A DNA stretch of 64,000 bases from Brevundimonas sp. (lineage in GTDB: Bacteria; Pseudomonadota; Alphaproteobacteria; Caulobacterales; Caulobacteraceae). The position numbers and the translations under genes are program-made. Shown one piece after another: positions 31,152 through 40,978 of this stretch. The stretch is taken from assembly GCF_030704825.1 (NCBI RefSeq), contig NZ_JAUYNX010000021.1, positions 62,001 through 126,000 of the forward strand, in the 5' to 3' direction. Each line of letters starts with the position of its first letter. Position 1 is the stretch's first letter. The notes below the pieces were generated by a model, which saw only the letters and a program-made list of their open reading frames with translations, did not search any database and was not told the origin of the DNA.

Positions 31152-32462
31152 TCAGGGGATCGTCCGCGCCGGAACCGGTGGGCCGTCCGGATCGTCGGTC
31201 ACGTCCGCGAGGGCGCCCAGGTCGCCGCGCTCGCGCGCCTTGCGGCCATAGACGAGCTCGAACAGCGGCGAGGCCATCAGCGTGGTGACCACCGCCATGA
31301 GCACCATGATCGAGAAGAATTCGACCCCGATCAGCCCGCGCTGCAGGCCGATGTTGATGATGATCAGCTCCATCAGCCCCCGCGAATTCATCAGCGCGCC
31401 GATGCCGAGCGCGGTGGCGTTGTCCTGCCCCGTGAGCCGGGCCGCCGCCCAGCAGGCGCCGAATTTGGCGAGGATCGACGCCGCGAGGATCGCCGCCGCG
31501 ATCACGAACAGGGCGGGATCGGTCATCACCTCCAGCCGGGTGTTGAGCCCCGAGTAGGTGAAGAACATCGGCAGCAGCAGGACGACGGTGACCGGCTCGA
31601 GCCTGGCGCGAATCTCGCGGGTCAGCACGCCGCGCGGCATGGCGACGCCGAGCAGAAAGCCGCCGAACACCGCATGCATGCCGGCCCAGTCCATCGCGAA
31701 GGCGGACAGCAGGAACAGCATCAGGACGACGCCGAGCAGCGCATTGTCGACCCCGCCCTTCCTCTCGGCCTCCGCGCCGAGACGCGCGAACAGCCGGGGT
31801 CCGAACCCGACCATCAACACGGCGAAGGCCAGGGCGCTGACGATGGCCTTGACCGCCACCGCCGCGCCGGCCCCGAAGGTCGCCAGCACCACCGCCAGCA
31901 CGCCCCAGGCGCAGGCGTCATCGATCGCCCCCGCGGAAAGCGACAGCGTTCCGAGCGGCGACCTGGACAGCCCCCGCTCGTGGATGATGCGGGCGAGCAT
32001 GGGAAAGGCGGTGATGGCGATGCAGGCCCCGAGGAACAGGCTGGCCTCGGGGAGCGACATTTCGGGGTTGAACAGGCCTTCCGAGAGGAGCCAGGGGGCG
32101 AGCAGGAAGGCGAGCAGGAAGGGCGCGGCCATGCCAGACAGCGACACCGCGCCCGCGCTGCCGAGGTTGGCGCGGAAGTGCGAACGGTCGAAGCCGAGGC
32201 CGACGAGGAACATGTAGAGCCCGACGCCCAGCTGCGCCCCGACGTAGAGGATCGACCTGGACTCCGCGGGGAAGACCATGGCGCTCAGGTCGGGCAGGAG
32301 CAGGCCGAAAAGCGACGGGCCGAGCAGGACGCCGGCGATCATCTCGCCGACCACCTGCGGCTGCCCGAGGAAGCGCTTGCCGAGCCAGCCGACCAGCCGC
32401 GCCGCCGCGACGATCACGAACAGCTGGAGGAAGAAGACGATGCTGAGCTCGGCCGCCGACAT
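31152..32462 (-). CDS. Cation:proton antiporter (CPA2 family)
   Basis: A 436-residue membrane protein with about 12-13 helices. Typical CPA2 features are LGKRFLGQPQVVGEMIAGVL and LGPSLFGLLLPDL near the start, ITAFPMLARIIHERGL, and the ion-binding SAGAIDDACAWGVLAVV with the paired Asp. GHLxG-like GGFLLGVAMPRG and the late helix GALMNSRGLMELIIINIGLQ also fit. It exchanges Na+ or K+ for H+; no regulatory TrkA-N domain is fused, so it resembles the NapA/NhaS3 type. The start is ATG 32462. Confidence 0.9.
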   Translation of the reverse strand: MSAAELSIVFFLQLFVIVAAARLVGWLGKRFLGQPQVVGEMIAGVLLGPSLFGLLLPDLSAMVFPAESRSILYVGAQLGVGLYMFLVGLGFDRSHFRANLGSAGAVSLSGMAAPFLLAFLLAPWLLSEGLFNPEMSLPEASLFLGACIAITAFPMLARIIHERGLSRSPLGTLSLSAGAIDDACAWGVLAVVLATFGAGAAVAVKAIVSALAFAVLMVGFGPRLFARLGAEAERKGGVDNALLGVVLMLFLLSAFAMDWAGMHAVFGGFLLGVAMPRGVLTREIRARLEPVTVVLLLPMFFTYSGLNTRLEVMTDPALFVIAAAILAASILAKFGACWAAARLTGQDNATALGIGALMNSRGLMELIIINIGLQRGLIGVEFFSIMVLMAVVTTLMASPLFELVYGRKARERGDLGALADVTDDPDGPPVPARTIP

Positions 32463-32676
32463 GTTCGCGCTTCCCCCTGGCGACGCCTGACGCCGTCAGC
32501 GTATCAGCCGCGCGAAAGTCCGCAATCCGACCGACGGACCGGATCCGGAATTTCCCCGGGACCCCCGGAGTCCACGCGGCGGACGATCCAGGGCCCGTCC
32601 AGCAAACAACGGGAGGGTCCGTTCATGCGGAGTTCATGCCGCCGGGCCTTGCAAAGGACAGGGCGGACGGTTGAAC

Positions 32677-34137
32677 ATGAGCGTCGACCCCGGGGGGAAT
32701 GCGGTGAGACATCTGGCGCGGTGCGGATTGGTCCTTCTGGTTCTGGCCGCGACCGCGTCGTGCGCCACGGCCCAGGATCGACCCCCGCCGCCCCCGCCGC
32801 CGCCGGTGGCCGCTCCGCCGCCTCCTCCGCCGCCGCCACCGCCGCCGCCGCCGCCCGCCGACGTCCGCATCTCCGCGCCCTCCGCGCTGGACGCCATCGC
32901 GGAGATTCTGGCGCGTGAGCCGGACGCCGCGAAGGCCGCCGCGGCCCTGATCGCCCTGACCAACGAACGCTTCGCCGCCGGGGACGCGGCAGGGGCCGAG
33001 GCCGCCGTCTCCGCCGCCGTCAAGGTCGTGGAGACGCGGCTGTCGCCCGGGGACGCCGCCGCCAGCCGGCCGCTGGCGGTGCGGGCGCGGCTGAAGCTGG
33101 AGCAGGGCGACTACAACGGCGCCCTGGCGGACCTCGAACGCGCCCTGGCGCTGCTGGACCGGGCGGCGGCGCCCGACCCGGTCGAGCGGGCGACGCTGAT
33201 CTACGATCGCGCCCGGGCCTACGACCTGCTGGGCCGCAACGAGGACGCCGAGGCGGCGGCGCGCGAAAGCCTGGCGCTGCGCCGGGACCACCTCGGCCCG
33301 GTGCACGAGAAGACCGCCGACAGCCTGAACCTGGTAGCCAACGCCCTGACCGCCCAGGGCCGGCACGCCGAGGCCGATCCGCTGTATCGGCAGGTGCTGG
33401 GCATGTACGAGGTGCTGTACGGCCCGAACGACCCTCACGTCGCCATCGTGCTCTCGAACCTGGGCAACTCCCTGCGCCGCACCGGGAGGGCGCATCAGGC
33501 CGCGCCGCTCTACGCGCGGGCGGTGGCCATCGCGGAACAGGCTGACGATCCGGTCCTGCTGGCCCAGTGCCTGACCAACCAGGGCTGGTTCCTGCATGTG
33601 ACGGGGGACGGCGCGGGGGCCGAGCCGTCGTTCCGGCGGGCGCTGGACCTGGCGCTGGAGATCGTCGGGCCGAGCCATCCCTTCACCGGCGTCGCCCGGG
33701 CCAACCTCGGTTACGCCCTGTCCGACCAGGCCCGCTGGGCCGAGGCCGAGGCGCCGTTCCGGGAGGGGCTGGCGGTCTATGAGCGCGGGGTGGGCCCCGA
33801 CAGCCCGGATCTGCTGGACACCATCGAGGGCTACGCCGCCGTGCTGGACCGGCTGGGCCGGGCCGAAGAGGCCGAGGCCCTGTACGGACGCGCCCTGGCG
33901 ATCGCCTCCACGCGCCTGCCGCCCGCCCACGCCGACGCCATGGCCGGGGCCGGGAAGCACGCCGGCTTCCTGATCCGCCACGGCCGGCCGGGCGAGGCGC
34001 GGGAGCGGGTCCGGGCGGAGCTGGGCGAACTGCTGGGGCAGGACGGACGGGGCCGCGACTGGCGCACCCGGGTGCGCGGCGCCCGCCCGCTGTTCGCGCG
34101 CCAGGTCGAGGCCAGCTGGGTCCTGGCGAGCCGCTGA
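32677..34137 (+). CDS. TPR-repeat lipoprotein with polyproline linker
   Basis: A 486-residue exported protein. The lipoprotein-like signal (RHLARCGLVLLVLAATASC, lipobox TASC) is followed by a linker with about 25 prolines (residues 34-62). About 8 tetratricopeptide/Sel1-type repeats of the kinesin-light-chain pattern follow (LNLVANALTAQGRHAEADPL; VLSNLGNSLRRTGRAHQAAP; ARANLGYALSDQARWAEAEA). TPRs bind partner proteins, here in the periplasm. A GTG at 32704 with a stronger ribosome binding site (GGGGGGA) and a classical short signal peptide is an equally good start. Confidence 0.78.
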   Translation: MSVDPGGNAVRHLARCGLVLLVLAATASCATAQDRPPPPPPPPVAAPPPPPPPPPPPPPPADVRISAPSALDAIAEILAREPDAAKAAAALIALTNERFAAGDAAGAEAAVSAAVKVVETRLSPGDAAASRPLAVRARLKLEQGDYNGALADLERALALLDRAAAPDPVERATLIYDRARAYDLLGRNEDAEAAARESLALRRDHLGPVHEKTADSLNLVANALTAQGRHAEADPLYRQVLGMYEVLYGPNDPHVAIVLSNLGNSLRRTGRAHQAAPLYARAVAIAEQADDPVLLAQCLTNQGWFLHVTGDGAGAEPSFRRALDLALEIVGPSHPFTGVARANLGYALSDQARWAEAEAPFREGLAVYERGVGPDSPDLLDTIEGYAAVLDRLGRAEEAEALYGRALAIASTRLPPAHADAMAGAGKHAGFLIRHGRPGEARERVRAELGELLGQDGRGRDWRTRVRGARPLFARQVEASWVLASR

Positions 34138-34210
34138 GCGGCGTCAGCGGCCAGCGGACGACGACCACGGATACGCCAGACGATTTCGCAACCTCATTGC
34201 GGCGGCGCGC

Positions 34211-34239
34211 CTTGACGCACCCGTTCCACCCCCCTATCT
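34211..34239 (+). promoter_or_regulatory. Heat-shock (sigma32-like) promoter of groESL
   Basis: CTTGAC (34211-34216) and CCCCTATCT (34231-34239), close to the sigma32 pattern CTTGAA ... CCCCATNT. TTGACG-N17-TATCTG also fits a housekeeping promoter, so both sigma factors may use it. Confidence 0.7.
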
Positions 34240-34247
34240 GCCCGCCG

Positions 34248-34274
34248 TTAGCACTCTCGCGTTCCGGCTGCCAA
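34248..34274 (+). promoter_or_regulatory. Degenerate CIRCE operator (HrcA)
   Basis: A perfect left half TTAGCACTC, a 9-base spacer, then GGCTGCCAA, which keeps 6 of 9 bases of the right half GAGTGCTAA. It lies just after the promoter, 46 bases before groES. Confidence 0.75.
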
Positions 34275-34320
34275 AAGCCGCGCGGGAGGGCCTCAAGACA
34301 CACTCTCAGGGAGACAACAA

Positions 34321-34608
34321 ATGGCGTTTCGTCCGCTCGGCGACCGCGTGCTGGTCAAGCGCGTTGAGGAAGAATCCAAAACCAAGGGCGGGATCATCAT
34401 CCCCGACTCGGCCAAGGAAAAGCCCCAGGAAGGCGAAGTCGTCTCCGTCGGCCCCGGCGCCCGCGACGAGGACGGCAAGCACGTCCCCATGGACCTGAAG
34501 GCCGGCGACCGCATCCTGTTCGGCAAATGGTCGGGCACGGAAGTCAAGATCGACGGTAACGATTTGATTATAATGAAGGAATCGGACGTGCTGGGCGTGC
34601 TGTCGTAA
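34321..34608 (+). CDS. groES: Co-chaperonin GroES
   Basis: A 95-residue chaperonin lid subunit. [20 protein letters not shown] is the N-terminal signature, [20 protein letters not shown] the mobile loop, and [20 protein letters not shown] the C-terminal strands. Seven subunits cap GroEL. It is first in the groESL operon, 50 bases before groEL, under the sigma32-like promoter and CIRCE. Confidence 0.98.
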   Translation: MAFRPLGDRVLVKRVEEESKTKGGIIIPDSAKEKPQEGEVVSVGPGARDEDGKHVPMDLKAGDRILFGKWSGTEVKIDGNDLIIMKESDVLGVLS

Positions 34609-34622
34609 GCACCCGCGTCTGA

Positions 34623-36311
<1,689 letters not shown>

Positions 36312-36348
36312 GTCCGCGTCGCTCGGCGGTTTAAGCTGAGACAGAAGA

Positions 36349-36380
36349 GGGCGGCTCCGGGGACGGGGCCGCCCTTTTTT
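36349..36380 (+). terminator. Terminator of groESL
   Basis: GGGCGGCTCC / GGGGCCGCCC (one G-T pair) with a 6-base loop and six T. Confidence 0.9.
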
Positions 36381-36662
36381 AGGCGCGGCATCCGCTAGCC
36401 GCTCGTGGATGCCATTGCTCCAAGGGGTAGCTCAGCAAGGCCGACCGCTGGACCTTGTGAAGGAAATCACGGAACCGCGATTTGGGTGAGAGAGCACGCA
36501 GTGCTAAGCTTTCTCCGCTTCCCGAGTCTACCACGATCTCAGGCGGCCGATGTTGGTGTTGATGTAGCGAAACCGGGAAGCGTTCTAACCCAGTCCAACT
36601 GGGGTTTTGAACTTCGCTCTCAACTCCTCCGGTTCAGGTGGCCCTAAATATGGGACACCCTA
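36381..36662. other. Gap between groEL and accessory segment
   Basis: A 282-base stretch with lower GC than groEL. An 80-codon open frame (36405-36647) has no convincing start or protein-like composition. It probably marks the boundary where the restriction-modification segment entered. Confidence 0.4.
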
Positions 36663-36770
36663 ATGAAACCCAAGAGAACTGTGACCATCGACGTAAAGGT
36701 CGATGTTGCGGCTATCATCCGGGCGTTGGGGATGACGATTGCCCTAATCTCGGCAGTGATAGGTTTGTGA
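36663..36770 (+). CDS. 35-residue putative membrane peptide
   Basis: A small open frame: MKPKRTVTIDVKVDVAAIIR followed by a hydrophobic end of about 14 residues (ALGMTIALISAVIG) and TGA. The basic N-terminus with a short hydrophobic C-terminus resembles small membrane peptides or phage holin-like pieces. A terminator follows 5 bases after the stop, which supports a real transcription unit. The ribosome binding site is weak. Confidence 0.4.
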   Translation: MKPKRTVTIDVKVDVAAIIRALGMTIALISAVIGL

Positions 36771-36775
36771 GGAGA

Positions 36776-36806
36776 GGGCGGGTCTGGAGACGGGCCCGCC
36801 TTTTTT
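36776..36806. terminator. Terminator shared by small ORF and restriction gene
   Basis: GGCGGG / CCCGCC stem (extended by TCTGGAGA loop sequence) followed by six T on the plus strand. The stop codon of the minus-strand HNH gene begins at its edge. Its sequence resembles the groEL terminator 430 bases upstream. Confidence 0.8.
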
Positions 36807-37780
36807 CATGGCCAACCGGCAGGCAGGCTGATCCTTTTGGCGTGGACATCGTCATGATCCACATTGCAAAGAGTCACCAAATTTCCTGCAGTATTTTGCC
36901 CTTTGGCGGCATGATCGATGAGATGGTGGAGCTCAAGGAACTGCTTTCGGTCGTCAGGATGACTATCGGCTCTCGACCACCCGCAGAAGCGGCACCGGAA
37001 CTGGTCACGCTTGAGAACTTCACTCCAGACAGAGTCGGAAATCTTCCGATCATGCGGAGGTGCTTGTCGGTCTTCGACGAGGACATATGACCCTACCGGG
37101 AGGTCCAACCGACCCTGCATCCGCGTCTGGACAGGCCAGCCTTGTTCGGTGCGAAGTTCCCGCAGTCGCCGAGGCCACTCGTTCGCTTTTCCCGCAATAT
37201 ATCGAAACTGCTCACCGGAGATTGGTTGGCCGACGCTCTGTCGAAGCAGGGACAGCATTCGATCTTGCAGGCTTGCCTTCGAATTTCGCAGTGATTTTAG
37301 AAGCTTCCAGTGTGCGGCCGCGAAAGCGTCGGGGGCGTCCTCTAGAAGAACGTACTCTTCTGGTCGCAGTCCCGAGACGGGAAAACCAAGATGCGCTTCG
37401 ATGCTCGCCTGCTGGTCGGGATCTTCAGCGGCGATTTGCCTGAATGTCATTCCAGAATAGATCGGCCAGCCGTGCTCCACCCGGAGCTCTCTCAGGCGTC
37501 TTGCCCAGTCATCGATCCCCGCCACAACAAAGAGCTCGGACTCCGGGACGATCTGCCCGACGTGCTGCCGTAGGTATTCCAGGATGCGGGCGAACCCCGA
37601 ACGATGACCCGGCATCAAGCTGCTGCCAATGTCCCTCACGCCATAGGCTACCGGGGCGAGGGTCCGCACCTTTTCGCGAAGAGGAAGCGAAGTGTCTAGT
37701 TGGGCAAATTCTTGAAGCGAGGCAGCCGTCGCAGCGGCGGCAGCAGGCACGCTCTTGTATTGCCTAGATCTTCTCCCCAT
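36806..37780 (-). CDS. HNH restriction endonuclease (type II)
   Basis: A 324-residue enzyme. The C-terminal HNH nuclease (about 240-324) has a zinc-finger-type CRFCGWSRADSH, the catalytic LELHHLIDHAAKGQNTAGNL, and a second zinc pair TLCNVDHDDVHAKR. Two similar internal modules precede it: residues about 60-110 (YLRQHVGQIVPESELFVVAG, DDWARRLRELRVEHGWPI) and about 170-220 (LLRQSVGQPISGEQFRYIAG, NEWPRRLRELRTEQGWPV). These look like duplicated winged-helix DNA-recognition units. It lies 9 bases after the C5 methyltransferase in the same operon, so it should cut the site that enzyme protects. The target sequence cannot be read from the protein. Confidence 0.85.
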   Translation of the reverse strand: MGRRSRQYKSVPAAAAATAASLQEFAQLDTSLPLREKVRTLAPVAYGVRDIGSSLMPGHRSGFARILEYLRQHVGQIVPESELFVVAGIDDWARRLRELRVEHGWPIYSGMTFRQIAAEDPDQQASIEAHLGFPVSGLRPEEYVLLEDAPDAFAAAHWKLLKSLRNSKASLQDRMLSLLRQSVGQPISGEQFRYIAGKANEWPRRLRELRTEQGWPVQTRMQGRLDLPVGSYVLVEDRQAPPHDRKISDSVWSEVLKRDQFRCRFCGWSRADSHPDDRKQFLELHHLIDHAAKGQNTAGNLVTLCNVDHDDVHAKRISLPAGWP

Positions 37781-37784
37781 GCCC

Positions 37785-37798
37785 TCCGCTTAAGCGGA
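37785..37798. promoter_or_regulatory. Perfect 14-bp palindrome at methylase stop
   Basis: TCCGCTTAAGCGGA spans the methyltransferase TAA stop; its right end on the minus strand runs into the GGAGG ribosome binding site of the HNH gene. A hairpin here could tune translation of the endonuclease. Confidence 0.5.
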
Positions 37799-38857
37799 CA
37801 TGGCCATCGGCACAAGGATAGAGCGAACGGTGGTGGCTAGTGCTCCAGCGAGATGCGGCGGCACTGCGTTACCGATTTGTCGGGCTACCTCGACCTTGGT
37901 CCCGTGGAATTTGAAATCGTCCGGGAAGCCCATCAGGCGCGCGGCTTCGCGGTGGCTGATCGGCCGGTCAGCCTCCGGGTGGAGGTAGCGCCCCTTCTCC
38001 GGCTTGTAGAATTCCGTCCGGATCGTGACCGACGGGCGGTCCCACCACAGGCGTCCGAACAGGTCGGTGCCGCCGCTGGTCTTGCGCACCCAGCAGTCAG
38101 GCGTGATGTCAGGTCGGTTGGCCAGAAGATCGAAGCGATTGCCGCCGGGCGGGACGGCCCGATAGCGCTGGAGGCTCTTGTCCGTCGGAGTCCGGCCGAA
38201 GTGCAGGTCCAGCGTCTTCCGCGACCCGATCTCCGTTCCGATGGTCGCGAAGGGCAGGTCGGCGATGACGTCACGAACCGTGCGCCAGCGAGGAAGATTG
38301 CTCTTCAGCTTGGGGTCGGCATGACTGGGCAGCGGCGGGAAGCTGGGCAGATTGTACGCTTCGCGCCAGCCGAGAATGATCGTCCGCTTGCGGGTTTGCG
38401 GCGCGCCGTAGTCGGCGGAATTGACGATCGTCGCCTGGGTCTGGAAACCATGCTGACGGGCCTTGGCCTCAATCAGCTGACGTTCGGGAGAGCGGTAGAG
38501 TTCCGCGACGTTCTCCATGACGAAGACGCGGGCGCCCGAGCGCTCGGCGATCTCGATGAAAGGTTCCCACAATGCACGACGTGCGTCGCCGTCGCGCTTC
38601 TTGTTGAGCAGGCTGAAGCCTTGGCAGGGCGGGCCGCCGATGACGACGTCGGCCTGCGGCACTTCATTGTGGAGGAGCCACTCTTCGATATTCGCCTGCA
38701 CGGCCCGACCCGGGAAATTCAGCTCGTGGGTCTTCACGGCGGCGGCGTCATTGTCGAGCGCCAGAACGGTGGTGAAGCCACCACAAAATCGCTTGTCGCA
38801 GAAGCCCAGGCTCATACCGCCGGCGCCGCTGAACAGGTCAATCAAACGGAGGGTCAT
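37790..38857 (-). CDS. C5-cytosine DNA methyltransferase
   Basis: A 355-residue modification enzyme that methylates cytosine C5. The ordered motifs are I (LIDLFSGAGGMSLGF), IV with the catalytic Cys (VVIGGPPCQGFSLLN), VI (VFVMENVAEL), VIII (RKRTIILGWREA), a target-recognition region at about 190-270, IX (REAARLMGFPDDF) and X (QIGNAVPPHLA). All are intact. It sits between vsr (99 bases upstream) and the HNH endonuclease gene (9 bases downstream), same strand, as a compact restriction-modification locus. The GC content is below that of the flanking genes, consistent with transfer. Confidence 0.95.
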   Translation of the reverse strand: MTLRLIDLFSGAGGMSLGFCDKRFCGGFTTVLALDNDAAAVKTHELNFPGRAVQANIEEWLLHNEVPQADVVIGGPPCQGFSLLNKKRDGDARRALWEPFIEIAERSGARVFVMENVAELYRSPERQLIEAKARQHGFQTQATIVNSADYGAPQTRKRTIILGWREAYNLPSFPPLPSHADPKLKSNLPRWRTVRDVIADLPFATIGTEIGSRKTLDLHFGRTPTDKSLQRYRAVPPGGNRFDLLANRPDITPDCWVRKTSGGTDLFGRLWWDRPSVTIRTEFYKPEKGRYLHPEADRPISHREAARLMGFPDDFKFHGTKVEVARQIGNAVPPHLAGALATTVRSILVPMAMSA

Positions 38858-38956
38858 GGCTCATGGTCTCGCAGAGAATGCCTGTAAACAAAACGCGAAC
38901 GTAAAACCCGTGTCAACCGGTTGCCGTCTACAGATTGTGGGTGAAGGTGGCGTTAC

Positions 38957-39355
38957 CTACTGCAAATAGGCGCCCAGCCTGTTCTTCAGCGCGACTGAGT
39001 CTTTCGTCTCACACTCCCAAACGATCACGACCCGAAGTCCGGATTCGGCCAGGCGGGCCTCGACCTCAGCGTCGCGCTGCTTGTTCCGTAGAAACTTCGC
39101 TTCCCATTCGACACGATTGTGGGTCGGCATCGTCCCACGCTTGCAGTCGTGTTGATGCCAGAAACAGCCGTGGACCTGGATCGCCCAGCCCTTGGAGCGG
39201 TTGGCGAAATCCGGCTTGCCGGGGAGGGTTTTCACGTTGCGCCTGTAGGCGAGCCCGAGGTCGCGGAGGGCTTCGGCCACACGCTCCTCGGGCGTCGTTC
39301 GGGCCTGTCTGACCTTGGCCATCGCGGCCGTCGTACGGTCGTTGAGCGGCTTCAT
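38957..39355 (-). CDS. vsr: Very short patch repair endonuclease
   Basis: A 132-residue Vsr endonuclease. It nicks 5' of T in T:G mismatches that arise when 5-methylcytosine deaminates, limiting C-to-T mutation at the methylase's sites. Motifs are RTTPEERVAEALRDLGLAYR, LPGKPDFANRSKGWAIQVHG with the catalytic Asp, CFWHQHDCKRGTMPTHNRVE and EAKFLRNKQRD. It is the first gene of the restriction-modification operon and its pairing with a C5 methylase is the expected one. Confidence 0.93.
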   Translation of the reverse strand: MKPLNDRTTAAMAKVRQARTTPEERVAEALRDLGLAYRRNVKTLPGKPDFANRSKGWAIQVHGCFWHQHDCKRGTMPTHNRVEWEAKFLRNKQRDAEVEARLAESGLRVVIVWECETKDSVALKNRLGAYLQ

Positions 39356-39448
39356 TCAGCGGAAGTAACAGCGTCGCGATCCCTCTCCAACCTCTCGCCA
39401 TTCCCGGGATGTGGCGGCGCGTTCCACAATGGTCCGGCGATGTGGGAG

Positions 39449-39661
39449 TTACTTGCCGCCGTTGACGTTGTCTTTGGTCGAGGCGTCCGGATTATCGCGT
39501 GCATACTCGCGGTCGTTGATTTTGACCACATGAGCGCCGGGATGCTCCCCTCGCTTGATTTCGGCCACCACGTTGCGTCGAGGCACGCCGATTCTGGAGC
39601 CAATATCGTAGTGCTCGTTACGACCGCCCGGCCCGTCGTTCTGGCCTCTAATTTTCGTCAC
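39449..39661 (-). CDS. DUF3892-like small protein
   Basis: A 70-residue protein starting at GTG 39661 with a strong AGGAGG site 8 bases upstream. Its pattern (TKIRGQND..., GRNEHYDIGSRIGVPRRNVV, EIKRGEHPGAHVVKINDREY, DNPDASTKDNVNGGK) resembles the DUF3892 family, small proteins with an unknown role often found next to restriction or defence genes. It is separated from vsr by 93 bases and may be transcribed with it. Confidence 0.7.
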   Translation of the reverse strand: MTKIRGQNDGPGGRNEHYDIGSRIGVPRRNVVAEIKRGEHPGAHVVKINDREYARDNPDASTKDNVNGGK

Positions 39662-39808
39662 TTGCGGGTCCTCCTAGGACGACCGACTCGGTCGAACAAC
39701 TGCTTGTACCACATTTGTTCCTGCTCCGCCCAAAGGTGCGGGATCATCCTCTTCCACCGCCGCGGTCCGCTCTCATTGCATGGTGAGGAAACGCAGGCAG
39801 GGGCCACC

Positions 39809-39888
39809 CGCCCCGGCGCGCCTCAAGGACGCTGCGCGCCGCTCGCGCGGCAGGCCGGGACGGCCTGTCCTTGACCCGCGCCGGGTCG
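39809..39888. repeat. Long imperfect inverted repeat
   Basis: 22-base arms at 39809-39830 and 39867-39888 (CGCCCCGGCGCG..TCAAGGAC against GTCCTTG..CGCGCCGGGTCG), about 19 of 22 pairs matching. Between and overlapping them is a second perfect hairpin CAGGCC-GGGAC-GGCCTG (39851-39867). Non-coding on both strands. Confidence 0.6.
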
Positions 39889-39968
39889 GGCGACCGGGGC
39901 TGGGCGTGTCGGGCGCGCGGGGCGCGCCGACTTGCTCAGGGGGTAAGTGAGAGCTGTGCGGGCGTCAG

Positions 39969-40097
39969 GCCCCCTCCACCACGCTGCGCGTGGTCCCCCT
40001 CCCCATCGCTGCGTGACAGGGAGGAGACGGGCGGTGCGTGGAGGCACCCCTCCACCGCCGTTCCGGCGGTCCCCCTCCCCCGTTGGGGGAGGATTGA
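39969..40097. repeat. Two bipartite palindromic repeats, copies 4 and 5
   Basis: Copy 4 (39969-40034): CCCCCTCC, hairpin ACCACGCTGCGCGTGGT, CCCCCTCCC ... GGGAGGAG. Copy 5 (40045-40097): ACCCCTCC, hairpin ACCGCCGTTCCGGCGGT, CCCCCTCCCCCGTTGGGGGAGG. Same plan as at 5572-6088. The rest of 39662-40348 holds nothing further that I can support. Confidence 0.7.
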
Positions 40098-40348
40098 TTG
40101 GCGGTCTTTGCGGTCCTGCTCGCTCCGGAACCGGCGACCGCATGAACCGCAATCGGCGGAGCGCGATTCCGGCCGTCGCCGCCGTCCCTGCTGAAATGCT
40201 GACATTTCGCCGCCAGACATAGCAATTCGGCGGGCCGATCGCTTGATCGGAAACGGTTTTTCCGGGCCGGCAGCGTCATTTGCGCGCCGCATGTGCGGGG
40301 TGGTCCAGACTCCGGGTCCATGCGGCGGACAGGGAGGGGCGCGGGGCG

Positions 40349-40978
40349 ATGGACGGGACGATGGACGGGACGGGGAACGGGATCGGAGAGGGGACGGCGC
40401 CGCAGGGGCGGGCGCGGGGGCATGTGATGCTGGGGTCGCGGATGTGGGCGCGGATCGCGCGGGAGTATGCGGCGGGGGCCTCGGCGCCGTGGCTGTCGGA
40501 CCGCTATGGCGCGGGCGAGCGGACCATAGCCGCGCGGGCCCGGAAGGAGGGCTGGCGGCGCAAGGACCTGGCCGAAGCGGCCGACGCCGAGCTGGAGGCG
40601 GCCGAGGCGCGCGGGGCGGTGGAGCCGGCGCCGCCGCCGGCGATCGGCCCGGGGCTGGGATTGGGGTCGGGATCGGCGCTGGACGGGTCGGCGCGGGGGC
40701 GGGCCGTGCTGCTGGAGGAGGCGCTGGCGGGGGTGACCGACGAGGCGCGGGCGGGGGCGGCGCGCGAGGCGCTGGACCGGGCGGTGGCGCATATGCGGAC
40801 CGGGGACGCCCATGCGGCCACGGACTGGGTCAAGCTGGCCGGGGCGCTGGCGGCGCTGGCGGGACGGGACGGCAGCGGCTCGCCGGAAGAGGCCGCCGAC
40901 GCGGCGGCGCAGGCGGCGGCCATGGCCGTGCTGTGCGAGCGGCTGGGGCTGGCGGAGGACGGCGGGAGCGGGGCTTGA
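40349..40978 (+). CDS. DNA-packaging / small terminase-like protein
   Basis: A 209-residue protein. ATG 40349 follows a GGGAGGGGC purine stretch. Residues about 25-70 hold the HTH (MWARIAREYAAGASAPWLSD, RYGAGERTIAARARKEGWRR), followed by an Ala/Glu-rich region and a C-terminal helical part (VAHMRTGDAHAATDWVKLAG) that could be the oligomerisation domain. The position, overlapping the large terminase by 4 bases (TTGA), identifies it as the partner that recognises DNA or controls packaging, as in gene transfer agent clusters. Confidence 0.75.
   Translation: MDGTMDGTGNGIGEGTAPQGRARGHVMLGSRMWARIAREYAAGASAPWLSDRYGAGERTIAARARKEGWRRKDLAEAADAELEAAEARGAVEPAPPPAIGPGLGLGSGSALDGSARGRAVLLEEALAGVTDEARAGAAREALDRAVAHMRTGDAHAATDWVKLAGALAALAGRDGSGSPEEAADAAAQAAAMAVLCERLGLAEDGGSGA

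Noticed and set aside
32767..32865. Polyproline stretch in the TPR lipoprotein taken as a possible sequencing artefact
   Set aside because: The frame stays open and the signal peptide and TPR domain are in register on both sides, so it is a real linker; a similar run occurs in the SIMPL protein.
36422..36490. tRNA-like stretch GGGGTAGCTCAG
   Set aside because: Only the D-arm-like piece is present; no anticodon arm, T arm or acceptor pairing can be made around it.
36405..36647. 80-codon ORF after groEL
   Set aside because: No ribosome binding site and irregular composition; the smaller ORF at 36663 with a terminator is better supported.
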